A stretch of DNA of 64,000 nucleotides from Ceratopteris richardii. Taxonomy: Eukaryota; Streptophyta; Polypodiopsida; Polypodiales; Pteridaceae. Under the pieces are notes generated by a model that saw nothing but the letters and a program-made list of their open reading frames with translations, searched no databases and was not told the origin of the DNA. Below, piece by piece: positions 1 through 11,689 of the stretch (its first letter is position 1; the number at the start of each line of letters is the position of its first letter). The stretch covers positions 50,673,027 to 50,737,026 of the forward strand of contig CM035437.1 of assembly GCA_020310875.1 (NCBI GenBank), read 5' to 3'. The position numbers were made by a program, and so were the translations under genes.

Positions 1-2
1 CA

Positions 3-1898
3 CCAAAGAAGGAGACTCAGAAAGGAAAAAACGAAGATACAGAACCTTTCACGCCTATTAGAGTCGTGGCAGAACCCTCCCCCATGGATGTAACATTTCA
101 AGGGAGTGCCACAAAAGCTATTGAAGTGGATAAAGAAGACGAAGAACCACGAGTACAGCTGCAAATTAGAAAACCACACAATGAAACAATCCAGGTGGAG
201 CAGGGAAGGGATGTGCTAACAGGCGAAGCTCCAAGCATACCAAGAACTTGGTTGAATGTAGACATGGCTAAACTCAAGCCTGTGGTACAAGACATGATTA
301 GAACCGCTCTAGATATGCAACAACTCATGCTGGAAGCTGATGAAGACTATGACCAAGCAATGAATGACCAACATGAGCTTCAGGAAACTAATAAGAATCT
401 TTCAGCCGAATTGACCTTAGAAAGAGAGCACATCAAAAACACAAAAAAAGAGGTCCAAGAAGCGAAACAACAGTGTAGTGTGTTGATGACCGAGAACGCA
501 AATTTAAAAGCGCAATTGCAAGAAGTCCAAAGAAAATATGAAGCTAGTGAAACTGACAAGGCAAGAATAATTGCTCGAAGCAAAATCTTGGAATCACAGC
601 TTAAAGTCTGTATGGAGGAAGCAGAAAACCTAAGGAACCGCAACAAGGAGCTCATGACAGCTCTCCTCAGTGATCAACCACTAGCAGCTACTGACAACTC
701 AAAAGGGAATATCAAGGAATTGCAAGAAAAGATAACTAAAATGGAAGATCAGCTCAGACATGAGCAAGAAGTCATTGCAGATTGGGAAAAAAGATACATG
801 GAGGACATAGCTGCCATAAGAACTAAATGGAAAAAAGCGGAGAATCGTTATCTACTGCAATGTAAAGAAGACACCGATCAGATGGATATTGTGGCACAAG
901 AACTCCTTAAACATAAAGACACAATTGCAAAGGCTACTGAAAAAATCAAGTAGAGAGATGAATGCATTAAACAGCTTCAGGAGCAGTTAGAGCAAAAAGC
1001 AAAGCAGGGGACACCAGTAGTTCCACAAGCTGCGGAGGCTACTGTGGAGACTGAGGTACGTCCTCTCTCTCCCCCCTCATATCATTCACCGATAAGGGAG
1101 GCTCAGGAGGTCCACATTGATCATGATAATCGGGACATTGCAGAATTGAGCCGACCAGAAAGGGCACTACTGGTGTCCCAGCTCACTGCTGATTTTGAAG
1201 ACCAAATAATACAGATCATGAAGGAAGCTCACATAGAAAACAAACAAATAGAACAAATTTTGAAGCCCTTCAATGTACCATATGGTCTTCTAAAGGAACA
1301 AACACGGCATTACATAAGAACCGCCACTAATAAAGAACCTGATAGCAACCTCCAGTTCGACAAAAATACTTTCAATTACAATCAAGAGGAGTTTGAGAAG
1401 GCGGATCCCATCTGGAGGAGAAAAATTTTGGAAAAGAATCCTACACTGCGGGTACAGTGGGAAGCATCACCGTATGTACTTCAAGTCAACCCATCCTTTT
1501 GTCCTGTGCCCCGCAGACGCTCCTGGACGCAATTTTGGGAAGGACAGTGCCAGGGCAACATAAATAATCAATGGCTAAACTACCCATTGTTACCTAGTCC
1601 GCCACATACTTACCTACCGACGGAAGAATATATGGTAAAAACTATGGAATTTTGGATTGCCAGATATGCTACAGTTCCCGATTTAGCTGTCAAAATGACA
1701 AATAAGATATTCAGCATGCTCCTTACGGTAATCAAGATGTTCCAACATGCAAAATACACATTTTTGAATTTCATCGGCATTACGCAAGGATCCGAAGCTT
1801 TAATTTTTGATCTATCTACTATTCCCAGCCGTTTAACTCTAATGGCATACTATTCCCGTCTCATGTTTTTGCGAAGCATTTTTCACCGGCTTCTTTGA
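3..1898 (+). pseudogene. Retroelement coiled-coil ORF, 5'-partial, split by in-frame TAG
   Basis: One frame is open from base 3 to the TGA at 1896-1898 except for a single TAG at 951-953; the two halves are in the same frame. There is no ATG at the head of either half, and the frame runs off the left edge, so the true start lies outside. The first half (about 295 codons from base 66) is charged and heptad-like from around residue 75 onward, with many Glu/Lys/Gln/Leu, as expected of a long coiled coil. The second half has a Pro/Trp-rich middle and a hydrophobic C-terminus. I do not recognise the family. The position just upstream of a polypurine tract and LTR makes it a retroelement product, possibly structural (gag-like) or env-like. 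The TAG is either a nonsense mutation or a readthrough site. Confidence 0.65.
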
Positions 1899-1923
1899 AA
1901 TAAATTCTGAAATTTTTGTAAAA

Positions 1924-2205
1924 ATGACTTCCAACCTAAATGCTCGACTGGTGGCTTATGAAACGAGCTTCTTTGCGGATCATCGACAAGCCCCAGAAGA
2001 CGGAGTCAAATCCCAGCAGTGGAAAGAATTCATGATTTGTCACGCTAATCTGCTAAATCAACGAGAGCAAGCGGCCATCCAGACATACACACGCCGCCAC
2101 AAAAAGCCTGTCGAGGACGACAGAGTCCAGGAGGAGGGACGTGTAGAGGGACAATCAAGCAAAAAGAAAAGAAGAAGGAAATCAAAGTCCAAAACTGCTC
2201 ATTAA
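1924..2205 (+). CDS. Short basic ORF downstream of the coiled-coil frame
   Basis: A 93-codon frame starts at an ATG and ends with a Lys/Arg-rich tail that looks like a nuclear-localisation or nucleic-acid-binding patch (SSKKKRRRKSKSK). It is in the +1 frame relative to the longer ORF. Its frame stays open upstream of the ATG to about 1840, across the stop of the preceding ORF. It may therefore be the true C-terminus of that protein, separated by a frameshift between about 1840 and 1896. No known domain is recognised. Confidence 0.45.
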   Translation: MTSNLNARLVAYETSFFADHRQAPEDGVKSQQWKEFMICHANLLNQREQAAIQTYTRRHKKPVEDDRVQEEGRVEGQSSKKKRRRKSKSKTAH

Positions 2206-2601
2206 AGATCAAAAGAACCACTCTCTGCACAGAGCCCCGCAGGGGCACACACACCAAGGAAAAGCACGCAGCCGGAAGGAGGAACCAGGGCCAACAAGTA
2301 TCCATGAAGAAGTGCAAGAAGATATCAGGCGGTTCCATAGCCATGAGGGTGCTTCAACCTCTTGAGCAACAGAAGGTTTGGATCAAGGCTTAAGACCTAC
2401 ATCTTCATATGTCTACTAATGGCGTGCGTGGCAACCTGATTTAACAAGCAAACCAAATGCATCAGGCCTAGAAGATGTCAAGACAAATATCATACAGGAC
2501 CACTAAAATATAATGCAAGATTAATGAAGAGGCAGCACTGACCAAGAGATGTGGGCAGTCGACAGGTAGACAAAAAGAAAAGCCTGTCAAGGGACGACAG
2601 A
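2206..2601 (+). other. Untranslated stretch between ORFs and polypurine tract
   Basis: About 400 bases without a convincing reading frame. The segment lies inside the retrotransposon and corresponds to its 3' untranslated internal part. I see no RNA gene or repeat in it. Confidence 0.5.
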
Positions 2602-2618
2602 GACAAAGAGGGGGAGAC
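2602..2618 (+). other. Polypurine tract of the LTR retrotransposon
   Basis: A purine-rich run containing AAAGAGGGGGAGA, followed two bases later by the TG that opens the LTR. This is the usual primer for plus-strand DNA synthesis in LTR retrotransposons and fixes the left edge of the LTR. Confidence 0.7.
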
Positions 2619-3508
2619 TGTTGCAGAGCAAAGGAGCATAAGAGAAGAGCCCCAAAATTTTCAAAATCATGGGCATAAATTTTCCTCTTCGAGGTCTTAT
2701 GGAATTCCCTCAAAACTATGTAAATGCAATAGAGGAGTCCTCTAAATGCATAATCCCAACTCGTTGTAAAATAACCCTTGTAAATTAGTAGGAAATTCAC
2801 CCTTTTTTTTTGTAATAAAGTGCCGGTCTCTTGTGTGAAAGGACCAAACTTAGGGCACATGTATATAAGTCACTTGGTGACTCTTTGGAGAGACTTTTTG
2901 CCATTGTGAAGAAGGAGCTCTTCTGAAATTTCGAATTTTCCTCTTCCTTGCAGATTTTGATCCTCTTTTTGGTCTTGTATGTGTGTGTATTGCTTGAAAT
3001 GTGTGTGTAGGACTGTTGTCCACCCCTCCCCATTGATTTGGAACTACTGTAGTGTGTGTGCGAACTAGTAGGAGTTGTGGCGTGAGTGTGGGCACTTCCC
3101 GCCATTCACCATTTTGGCCATAACTTGAAGCAGAGTTATCAGAATCGAGTGAAACCACTTCCAGTAGATGCGTCTCATCGAGAGCTTCGAAAGGAGTACC
3201 CTATTGCCTATATTCGGAGTTCGGAGCTAGGAGAAATCCTTGATTTTCTGAAAACTGTTGTAAGAGGTATTGCGGCAGACACTTTCAGCATTTGAGTGAG
3301 TGTGAGAGGTGGATTAGTCTTTTCTCATGCATATAAGCTTAGCCACTTCATCTTCCATCATGTGTGCACACGTCCTCATACACTTGGTTAGGTCGTTCGA
3401 TCGGATTGACATTTAAATGTGTGTTAATTTTCCACTATACGCACTTGTGTTGCAATTGAGGTACAGTCTCATTGGCATGAGTCCTTGAGTCTTCTTGACT
3501 CAAGTACA
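2619..3508 (+). repeat. 3' LTR (~890 bp)
   Basis: Begins TGTTGCAG directly after the polypurine tract and ends at CA at 3508 or 3510, where sequence switches to the telomere-like array. Contains a TATA box (2862-2869). The right edge has a two-base ambiguity because the end and the flank both contain CA. Small open frames inside the LTR on either strand have no recognisable product. Confidence 0.65.
2862..2869 (+). promoter_or_regulatory. TATA box in LTR
   Basis: TATATAAG within the LTR, in plus orientation, positioned as the core promoter separating U3 from R. Transcription would be expected to start some 25-35 bases downstream. Confidence 0.5.
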
Positions 3509-3650
3509 CATATGGGTTTAGAGTTTGACGTTTAGATTTTAGGTTTAGGGGTTAGGGTTTAGCATTTGGGGTTTCGTGTTTAGTGTATAGACGTAAGGGA
3601 TTAGGGTTTAGGGTTTAGAGTTTAGGATTTGAGGTTAGGGTTTAGGGCTT

Positions 3651-4142
3651 AGGATTACTATATCGACCCATATCATAATCTTTGAATTAATATTAAATCA
3701 ATATCATCCACATCATAATATTCAAATTAAAATCCATATCATATCATTGTATATGTCAATTATTGAAATCAAGATCATCACTATACATTATAATCCATAC
3801 TATCACTCCACACAACACCATTACACTTCAATTGAAAGAAACAACTATATAATGTTAACATAATATTTACAGTTAAAACCATAATAGAAAAAGATGTTTA
3901 ATTCACATATATATATTCAATTACATCAATCCACTTCAAAATGGTCCTAATCCATCACTCTTGGATGAGTTAAATTCATTTTCCGGGACATTTTTAAGCA
4001 TTTAAAGTAACTTATCTACATCTACTCTTTTGATTATATTCTTATATGTAGTGACTTCTAATACATACTTGAATTTATGAAGCTCATTTCTATTGATGGG
4101 AGGATCATCTAAATATACAAAGCTGAGAATCATCTAAAAGGT
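3651..4142 (-). repeat. AT-rich block, copy 1
   Basis: About 490 bp of AT-rich sequence free of TTTAGGG repeats, present in about eleven copies across the array. Its right half, read on the minus strand, resembles the 65-codon frame that is open in the copies at 19560, 19940 and 25646; in this copy that frame is broken. No function recognised. Confidence 0.7.
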
Positions 4143-5265
4143 TAGGGTTTAGGGTTTAGGGTTTTGGGTAAAGGGTTTGGAGTTTAGGGTTTAGGGTTTG
4201 GAGTTCATGGTAATATTTAGAGGTTAGGAATTAGGGTTTGGGATTTTAGGGTTTTGAGTTAAGGGACTAGGGTTTAGGGTTTTAGGATATAAGGTTTGGG
4301 GTTTAGAGTTTAGCATTGATGGGTTAGGATTGGGGGTCTAGGTTTTAGGTTTTACATTTTAGGGTTTAGGTTTTTAGGATTTGGGTGTAGGCTTTCGGTT
4401 TAATGCTTTGGGTTTAGGGTTTAGGGTATAAGGCTTAGGGTTCTAAGTTTATCTTTTAGCATTAAGGGTTTTGAGGTTTGGGATTTAGCATTTAGGATTT
4501 AGGTTTTAGAGCTTACGGTTTAAGCATTTAGAGTTTAGGATTTAGGATTCAGATTTATGGTTTCGACTTAGGTTTTTAGGCTTTGGGTTGAGGGTTTAGG
4601 ATTTATGACTTAGGGTTTAGGGTTTAGGGTCTTGGGTTTAGGAATAATATTTTAGGGTTTAGGATTTATGATTTTGATCGAAGAGTTTAGGGCTTAGGGT
4701 GTAGGATGTTGGGTTTAAGATTTATAGTTTAGAGTTTTAAATTTAGGGCTTAGGGTTTAGGATTAAGGGTTTTGGGTTTAGGGTTTAGGCTTTAGGGTTG
4801 ATGGTTTAGGACTTAGTGTCTAGCTTTTTAGAGTTTAGGGTTTAGCGTTTAGTATTTATGGTTTAGGGTTTGGTGTTTAAGGTTTGTGGTTTAGGTTGTA
4901 GAGTCTAGGGTTAAGGGTTTCAATTTTATGGCATATGGGTTTAGAGTATAGAGTTAAGAGTTTGATGTTAAGGGTTTAGGTTTAGGAGTTAGGGTTTAGC
5001 GTTTGGGGTTTTGGTTTTAGGGTATAGGGTTAAGGGATCAAGGTTTAGGGTTTAGGGTTTAGGGTTTGAAGTTAGGGTTTAGGGTATATGATTTAGGTTC
5101 TAGGGCTTAGGGTTTATAGATTAGGGTTTAGGGTCTAGTATTTACGGTTTATACTTTAGGGTTTAAGGTTTAGTGTTTAGGTTTTAGGGTTTAGTTTTAG
5201 GTTTTAGGGTTTGGGGTTTAAGGTTTGGGGTTTAGGGTTTAGGGTTTAGAGTTTAAGTTTAGGGC

Positions 5266-5660
5266 TTAGTGTTTAGCCTCAATAGAAGAATCTTTTGACT
5301 TTGGTGGCATTTGTGGTAGTTTCAGGTCCTTGGCCATATTATCCTCTAACTCGATGCACACTTCTATGCATGAATCGAAAGCGTCCAATATCATAAGACA
5401 TACCAATTTCCTTATCCTTGCACTTATTAAACCATCATGAAACAAGGAAACAAATTTAGGTTGGTGGTTTGCTCTAGCTCTAGTATCGATCAAGATATTG
5501 CTTGAATTGTCTGTTTGCTAACCTTACTTTTCATGGGTATCCTATTTGAAGCTAAAGATAAGAGATGAAGTATTATGCCTCACTCCCCTCTTTGCAACCT
5601 CACCAATAAAATCTTCTAGAACCTATCTTGGAGTTTTTTCCTTTTGAATGGATGACATTT
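5266..5660 (-). pseudogene. Unidentified coding-like fragment, copy 1 (full)
   Basis: Sharp-edged island in the telomere-like array from GCCTC at 5276 to the sequence complementary to ATGTCATCC at 5660. Its minus strand holds an open 75-codon frame (5266-5493) with the recurrent core DGLISARIRKLVCLMILD, rich in Leu/Ile and ending PPKSKDSSIEAKH. In related copies the same frame extends further upstream to about 130 codons. I do not recognise the family; a gag-like or captured host-gene origin are both possible. No splice sites or promoter are visible at its borders. Confidence 0.5.
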
Positions 5661-6111
5661 AGGGTTTAGGTTCTAGGTTTTAGGTTTTAGGGTTTAGGTT
5701 TTTGGGATTTAGGTGTAGGCTTTAGGTTTTATGCTTTGTGTGTAGGTTTAGGGTATGGATCTTAGGGTTTTAGGTTTATCATTTAGGTTTTAGGGTTTTA
5801 CATTAAGGGCTTAGGGTTTAGGGTTTAGGTTTCATAGCTTAGGCTTTAAGCATTTAGAGTTTAGGGTTTAGGATTTCGATTTATGGTTTAGGGATTAGGT
5901 TTTTGGGTTTTGGGTTGAGAGTTTAGGGTTTATGGATTAGGATTTAGAGTTTAGGGTTTAGGGTTTAGGATTTAGGGTTTAGGCTTTATGGTTTAGGATT
6001 TAGGTTTAGGCTTTAGGATTGATGGTGTTTAGGATTTAGGGTTTGGGGTTTAGGTTTTGGGGTTTAAGGTTTGGGGTTTATGCTTTAGGGTTTAGATTTT
6101 AGGTTTAGGGC

Positions 6112-6510
6112 TTAGTGTTTAGCCTCAATAGAAGAATCTTTTGACTTTGGTGGTTTTTGTGGTAGTTTGATGTCCTTGGCGATATTATCCTCTAAGTTGA
6201 TGCACACTTCTAGGCATGCATCTAAAACATCCAATATCATAAGACATACCAATTGCCTTATCCTTGCACTTATCAAACCATCAAGAAACAAGGAATCAAA
6301 CTTAGGTTGTTGGTTTGCTCTAGCTCTGGCATCGATCAAGATATTGCTTGAATTGCCTCTTGCTAACCTTACTATTTCACAGTTAGCCTATTTGAAGCTA
6401 TAGATAAGGAATGAAGTATTATGCCTCACTCCCCTCTTTTCAACCTCACAAATAAAATCTTCTAGAAGCCAAGCTATCTTGGATGTTTTCCTTTTGAATG
6501 GATGACATTT
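6112..6510 (-). pseudogene. Unidentified coding-like fragment, copy 2 (full)
   Basis: Second copy, 846 bases after the first, with the same borders and an open 75-codon minus-strand frame (6112-6339). It belongs to a distinguishable sub-type (core DGLISARIRQLVCLMILDVLDA) shared with the second copy of units 2 and 3, so the two sub-types diverged before the units were multiplied. Confidence 0.5.
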
Positions 6511-7415
6511 ACGGTTTGGCTTTTAGGTTTTAGGTTTTTGAGATTTGGGTGTAGGCTTTAGGTTTAATGCTTTGTGTTTAGGGTTTAGGGTATGGGGATT
6601 AGGGTTTTAGGTTTATCATTTAGGGTTTAGGGCTTGAGGTTAAGGGCTTAGGGCTTAGGTTTCATAGCTTAGGGTTTAAGCATTTAGAGTTTAGGGTTTA
6701 GGATTTAGATTTATGGTTTAGGGCTTAGGTTTTTGTGTTTTAGGTTGAGGGTTTAGGGTTTATGGCTTCGGGTTTAGAGTTTATGGTATGTGGTTTAGGG
6801 TTAAGATTTTATGGTTTAGGATTCATGATTTTGATCATAGCATTAAGCGTTTAGGGTGTAGGATGTTGTGTTTAGGGTTAATAGTTTTGAGTTTAGTAGA
6901 GTTTAGGGTTTAAGGTTTAGGGTTTAAATTTTAGGCTTTAGGGTTGATGGTTTAGCACTTAGTGTCTAGTTTTTAGAGTTTAGGGTTTAGAGTTTAGGGT
7001 TTAGAGTTTAGGGTTTAGAGTTTAGGGTTTAGAGTTTTGTATTTATAGTTTAGGGTTTGGGGTTTAAGGTTTATGATTTAGGTTGTAGAGTCTAGCATTA
7101 AGGGTTTTGGTTTTATGGCATATGGGTTTAGAGCATAGGGTATAGAGTTTGATGTTTAGGGTGTAGGTGTAGGGCTTAGGGTTTAGCATTTGGGGGTTTG
7201 ACTTTAGGCTACAGGGTTAAGGGATCAGTATTTAGGGTTGAGAGTTTACGGTTTGAGGTTAGGGTTTAGGGTTTATGATTTAGGTTATAGGGTCTAAGGT
7301 TTATAGATTAGGGTTTAGGGGTCTAGGATTTAGGGTTTATAGTTTAGGGTTTAGGGTTTAGTGTTTAGGATATAGGGTTTAGGGTTTAGGGTTCAAGGTT
7401 TAGGATCTAGGGTCT

Positions 7416-7697
7416 ATCCTTGGCCATATTATCCTCTAAGTTGATGCACACTTCTAGGCATGCATCTAAAGCGTCCAATATCATAAGGCATACCAATTTC
7501 CTTATCCTTGCACTTATTAAACCGTCAAGAAACAAGGAAATAAATTTAGGCTGGTAGTTTGCTCTAGCTTTAGCCTATTTGAAGTTATGGATAAGAGATG
7601 GACTATTATGCCTCACTCCCCTCTTTGGAACCTCAACAATGAGATCTTCTACAAGGAAACCTATCTTGAATTTTTTGCTTTTGAATGGATGATATTT
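7416..7697 (-). pseudogene. Unidentified coding-like fragment, copy 3 (truncated)
   Basis: Same family, but the left part is missing: similarity begins abruptly at CCTTGGCCATATTATCC. The same truncation point recurs at 15411, 24658 and 31973, so the deletion predates unit duplication. It also lacks part of the middle and has no long open frame. Confidence 0.5.
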
Positions 7698-8031
7698 AGG
7701 GTTTAGAGTTTGACGTTTAAGGTTTAGGATTAGGGGTTAGGGTTTAGTGTTTGGGGTTTTTGTTTTAGGCTATAGGGTTAAGGTGTCAACGTTTAGGATT
7801 TGAGGTTAGGGTTTAGGGTTTATGATTTAGGTTCTAGGGTTTAGGGTTTATTGATTAGGGTTTAGGGTCTAGGATTTAGGGCTTATAGTTTAGTGTTTAA
7901 GGTTTAGTGTTTAAGTTTTAGGGTTTAGGGTTTAGGGTTTAGGGTTTCGGGTTTAAGGTTTCGGGTTTAGGGTTGAGGATTTAAAGTTTAGGTTTAGGGC
8001 TTAGTGTTTGGCCCCAATAGAAGAATCTTTT

Positions 8032-8396
8032 GACCCGAGATAATGGTATAGATCATAACATTAAATCCACATCATCACTATACATTATAATCCATACTAT
8101 CACATCACACAACACCATAACACTTCAATTGAAAGAAACAACTATATAATATTACATAATATTTATAGTTAAAACCATAACAAAAAAATATGTTTAATTC
8201 ACATATATATTCAATTACATCAATCCACTTCAAAATGGTCCTAATCCATCACAATTGGATGAGTTAAAACCATTTTGTAAGGATATTTTTAAGAATTTTA
8301 AGTAACTTATCTACATCTACTCTTTTGATTATATTCTTATATGTAGTGACTTCTAATACATACTTGAATTTATGAACCTCATTTCTATTGATGGAA
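8032..8396 (-). repeat. AT-rich block, copy 2
   Basis: Shorter AT-rich block opening GACCCGAGATAATGG and closing at a GATGG before telomere-like sequence resumes. The same short form recurs at 16932 and 26989. Related to the 490-bp block but with a different left end. Confidence 0.65.
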
Positions 8397-8671
8397 TTTA
8401 GGGTTTAGGTTTTAGGTTTTAGGGTTTAGGTTTTGAGGATTTGGTTGTAGGCTTTAGGTTTAATGCTTTGGGTTTAGGGTTTAGGGTTTAGGGTATAAGG
8501 CTTCAGGTTTTAAGTTTATTGTTTTGCATTTAGGGTTTAAGGTTTAGGATTTAGGGTTTAGGGTTTAGGTTTCATAGCTTACGGTTTAAGCATTTAGAGT
8601 TTAGGGTTTAGGATTTACATTTATGGTTTAGGGCTTAGGTTTTTGGGTTTTGGGTTGAGGGTTGAGGGTTT

Positions 8672-9640
8672 ATGGGACAGCATCAAAGAGAGAGCATCAA
8701 ACTCACTACACAAGTGAAGACCTTTTTCTTGCATATCAACACAAGGCACTTGTCCCATCCACTCCTCACGAAGAATGGATTTTTGACAATGGAGCTTCAT
8801 CATAGATGTGCAATGACAAAGAAGAATTTCATGAGTTTCATGAGAACAAATGCCAAGTTCATCTTAGAGATAACAAGTGTGTTGAGATCCAAGGAGGAGG
8901 CAAAGTTGATGTCACAAACTCAGAAGGTGAGACCAAGTCACTTATATATGTTCTTTATGTACCAAGCCTTTGTAAGAAGCTTCTTTTAGTGAAGGCCATT
9001 ACCAAGTATAACATGATCGTGGAATTTGATCATGACAAAGTTCAACTCATCGATCAAGCATAAAAAGAAGTCATAACTCATGGATTCAAAGAGAAACGTC
9101 TCAACAAGATTTAAAGTTTCATGTCCAATGATTCCCAAGTTTCTTGTCCAAGGATTCAAGTTTTAGCTTGTGGCATTTTATATTTTGACACACCCCTTAG
9201 TCAGCAAAGATCTCTTCAACTCATGTTTCTAAACCCTTGGCATTAGTCCATCCTGATCTTTGTGGACCTATGCATACACCATCACGCAGTGGATCACTTT
9301 TTCTTCTTGATAGTAGATGTTTAATAGGTACACTTGGGTTTATTCAGTAAAACATAAAGAGGATGCACTTTCCAAGTTCAAGGAGTGGACACACATAGTT
9401 CAAGATGACTTTCCAATTTCTTTAAAGTCCATTAGATCAGATGGAGATAGTGGCTTTGTCAACCACCATTTCTAAAAGTATTTGAAGCATCAAGGTATTA
9501 AGTACAAGGAAAAGAAGGATACCCAACAAGGAATTCTTATACGGAGGATTCAAAGTGTGTTCTAGATGGCCAAGACTATGCTTCATTAGAAGAAACTTCC
9601 ACAAAAGTTTTGGGGAAGCTCTCCATACATCCTAGGTTGC
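8672..9640 (+). pseudogene. Decayed copia protease-integrase fragment, copy 1
   Basis: Plus-strand remnant of a copia pol gene. The protease active-site region reads WIFDNGASS (canonical Asp-Ser/Thr-Gly changed to Asp-Asn-Gly) and is followed at once by a TAG where a His is expected. Then come a long stretch ending QLIDQA, a broken gag-pre-integrase/integrase region with a readable HPDLCGPMHTPS motif, and pieces matching integrase core text such as RSDGDSGF. Several stops and frameshifts separate these pieces. RT, RNase H and LTRs are absent. It is flanked on the left directly by telomere-like repeat. Confidence 0.75.
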
Positions 9641-10089
9641 ATTATTTGTTATTCGATAATTTGATTATTCATGAATAATTATGGAATTTTTCGATGACCC
9701 CTTATCATTCGACCGAATTATTCGATGCCATGACAACTTATTTTGACAAGTCAGAATAATTTTTGCACAACAATTTGGAGATTTTTCGATTGAAGGTGCT
9801 TTGGATCAAAAAAAAATTTTATCAAAAATATTTTCAATCAAAAAGGTTCTTGATAAAAGACGTTTTAGATTGAAAATGTTTCAGATTGAAAAGTTTTAAG
9901 ATCAAAAAGGTTTTAGATTGAATACGTTTTAGATTGAAAACATTTTACATAAAAAATATTTAAGATTAAAAATCTATCACAATGAAAATATTTCTTATTG
10001 AAAATATTTTTGGTAGAAAAGATTTTACATTGTATTTTATTCATCAAAAATTCTTTGAGATTTAACATGATGAGGTTGATTATTCATAT
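9641..10089. repeat. AT-rich stretch with GATTGAAAA-type short repeats, copy 1
   Basis: Follows the copia fragment. The segment 9780-10010 consists of loosely repeated words such as TTTTAGATTGAAAA and GATCAAAAAGG at about 20-base spacing. It recurs with the copia fragment at 18541-18990, so both travelled together. No gene seen. Confidence 0.5.
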
Positions 10090-10965
10090 TGGGAATTCTT
10101 AACTTTTTACTTCTAAACCTTCTATATATCAAATAATATAATAACACTTGATCATTCATCATACGATATCATCATGACACTCCACATCATACGATTTGAG
10201 TCAAAATCCACATAATATAAGTATACATAATAACTTCTAAATTAAAAATTATTCGAGATCATCCACATCATATAATTTGAATTAAAATCCATATAATATC
10301 ATTGCACATATTAAATTTTGAAATCCACTTCATCACTACTATATCAATCCATATCATAATATTTAAGTTAATATTCAATCAATATCATCCACATGATAAC
10401 ATTTAAATTAAAATCCATATTATAGCACTAAACATCTTAACTTTGAAAATTTATATCATCACTACTATATCAACCCATATCATAATCTTTGAATTAACAT
10501 TAAATCAAAATGATCCAATTCATAACATTGAAATTAAAATCCATATAATATCATTGTATATGTTAATTATTGAAATCCACATCATCACTATACATTATAA
10601 TCCATACTATCATTGCACACAACACCATAACACTTCAAGTGCAAAAACACCTATATAATATTAACATAATATTTACAATTAAAACCATAACAAAAAAAGA
10701 TGTCTAATTCACATATATATTCAATTACATCAATCCACTTCAAAATGGTTTTAATCCATCACTCTAGGATGAGTTAAAACCATTTTTAGGGATATTTTTA
10801 AGAAGTTTAAGTACTTTATCTACATCTACTCTATTGATTATAATGTAGTGACTTCTAATACATACTTGAATTTATGAACCTCATGTTTATTGATTGGAGG
10901 ATCATCTAAATATACAAAGTTGAGAATCATCTAAATATACAAAGCTGAGAATCATATAAAAGGTT
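10090..10965 (-). repeat. AT-rich block, copy 3 (extended)
   Basis: Extended AT-rich stretch made of two or three rearranged copies of the words ATCCACATCATA and TTAAAATCCATAT, ending with the family's right end (AAATATACAAAG) duplicated over about 30 bases. Short open frames here have the biased composition of AT-rich DNA and are not considered genes. Confidence 0.6.
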
Positions 10966-11689
10966 TAGGGTCTATGGTTTAGGGTTTAGGGTTTTGGGTA
11001 AAGGGTTTAGGGTTTCGAGTTCAAGGTTCAACATTTAGGGGTATAGGGTATAGGGCTTAGGGTTTAGGGTATAGAGCTTGGGGTTTTAGGTTTATCATTT
11101 AGGGTTTAAGGTTTAGGGTTTAGGGTTTAGGTTTCATAGCTTAGGATTTAAGCATTTATAGTTTAGGGTTTAGGATTTAGATTTATGGTTTAGGGCTTAG
11201 GTTTTTGGGTCTCTTGTTGAGGGTTTAGGATTTATAGCTTACGGTTTAGGGTTTAGGGTCTTAGGTTTAGGGTTAAGATTTTAGGATTTAGGATTTATGA
11301 TTTTGATCATAGGGTTTAGGGTTTAGGTTGTATGATATTGGGTGTATGGTTTATAGTTTAGAGTTTTAAATTTCAGGGTTTAGGGTTTAGGGTTTAGGGT
11401 TTAGGCTTTAGGGTTGATGGTTTAGGAATTAGTGTCTAGTTTTTAGAGTTTAGGGTTTAGAGCTTAGTATTTATGGTTTAGGATTTGGGTTTTAAGGTTT
11501 ATGATTTAGGCCGTAGAGTCTAGGGTGAAGGGTTTCGGTTTTATGGCATATGGGTTTAGAGTTTGACGTTTAGAGTTTAGGTTTAGGGGATAGGGTTTAG
11601 CATTTGGGGTTTCGCGTTTAGTGTATAGAGTTAAGGTATCAAGGTTTAGGGTTTAGAGTTTAGGATTTGAGGTTAGGGTTTAGGGCTTA

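Larger units (their letters stand above)
1..3508 (+). mobile_element. LTR retrotransposon, 3' part (5' end outside window)
   Basis: The order seen is internal coding region, untranslated stretch, purine-rich tract and a ~0.9 kb terminal sequence starting TGTTGCAG. That is the 3' end of an LTR retrotransposon on the plus strand. The element abuts the TTTAGGG-like array, and the flank just after it matches array sequence found intact at 11549 and 20770, so it was inserted into the array. No reverse transcriptase or integrase is visible. It is either a non-autonomous element carrying a gag-like ORF, or an element with an extra ORF 3' of pol. The 5' LTR and the left target duplication are outside the window. 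Confidence 0.7.
3511..11548 (+). repeat. Higher-order unit 1 of telomere-like array
   Basis: Starts at the landmark TATGGGTTTAGAGTTTGACG, which recurs at 11549 and 20770. Order inside: AT-rich block (3651), two full and one truncated coding-like fragments (5276, 6122, 7416), AT-rich block (8032), copia fragment (8672), second AT-rich stretch (10090), telomere-like tail. Compared with units 2 and 3 it lacks the telomere-like and AT-rich stretch that follows the truncated fragment there. Confidence 0.75.

Noticed and set aside
2468-3158. Minus-strand frames over the first LTR
   Set aside because: They overlap the LTR and the purine tract, lack any motif and run against the element's coding strand.
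5266-5280. Splice signals that would make the twelve repeated fragments exons of one gene with telomere-like introns
   Set aside because: Neither border shows an AG acceptor or GT donor on the minus strand in the copies examined.
10443-10658. Ile/His-rich frames in AT-rich blocks (also at 16066)
   Set aside because: Composition follows the AT-rich repeat words; they run opposite to the recurrent minus-strand frame and are not conserved in phase.
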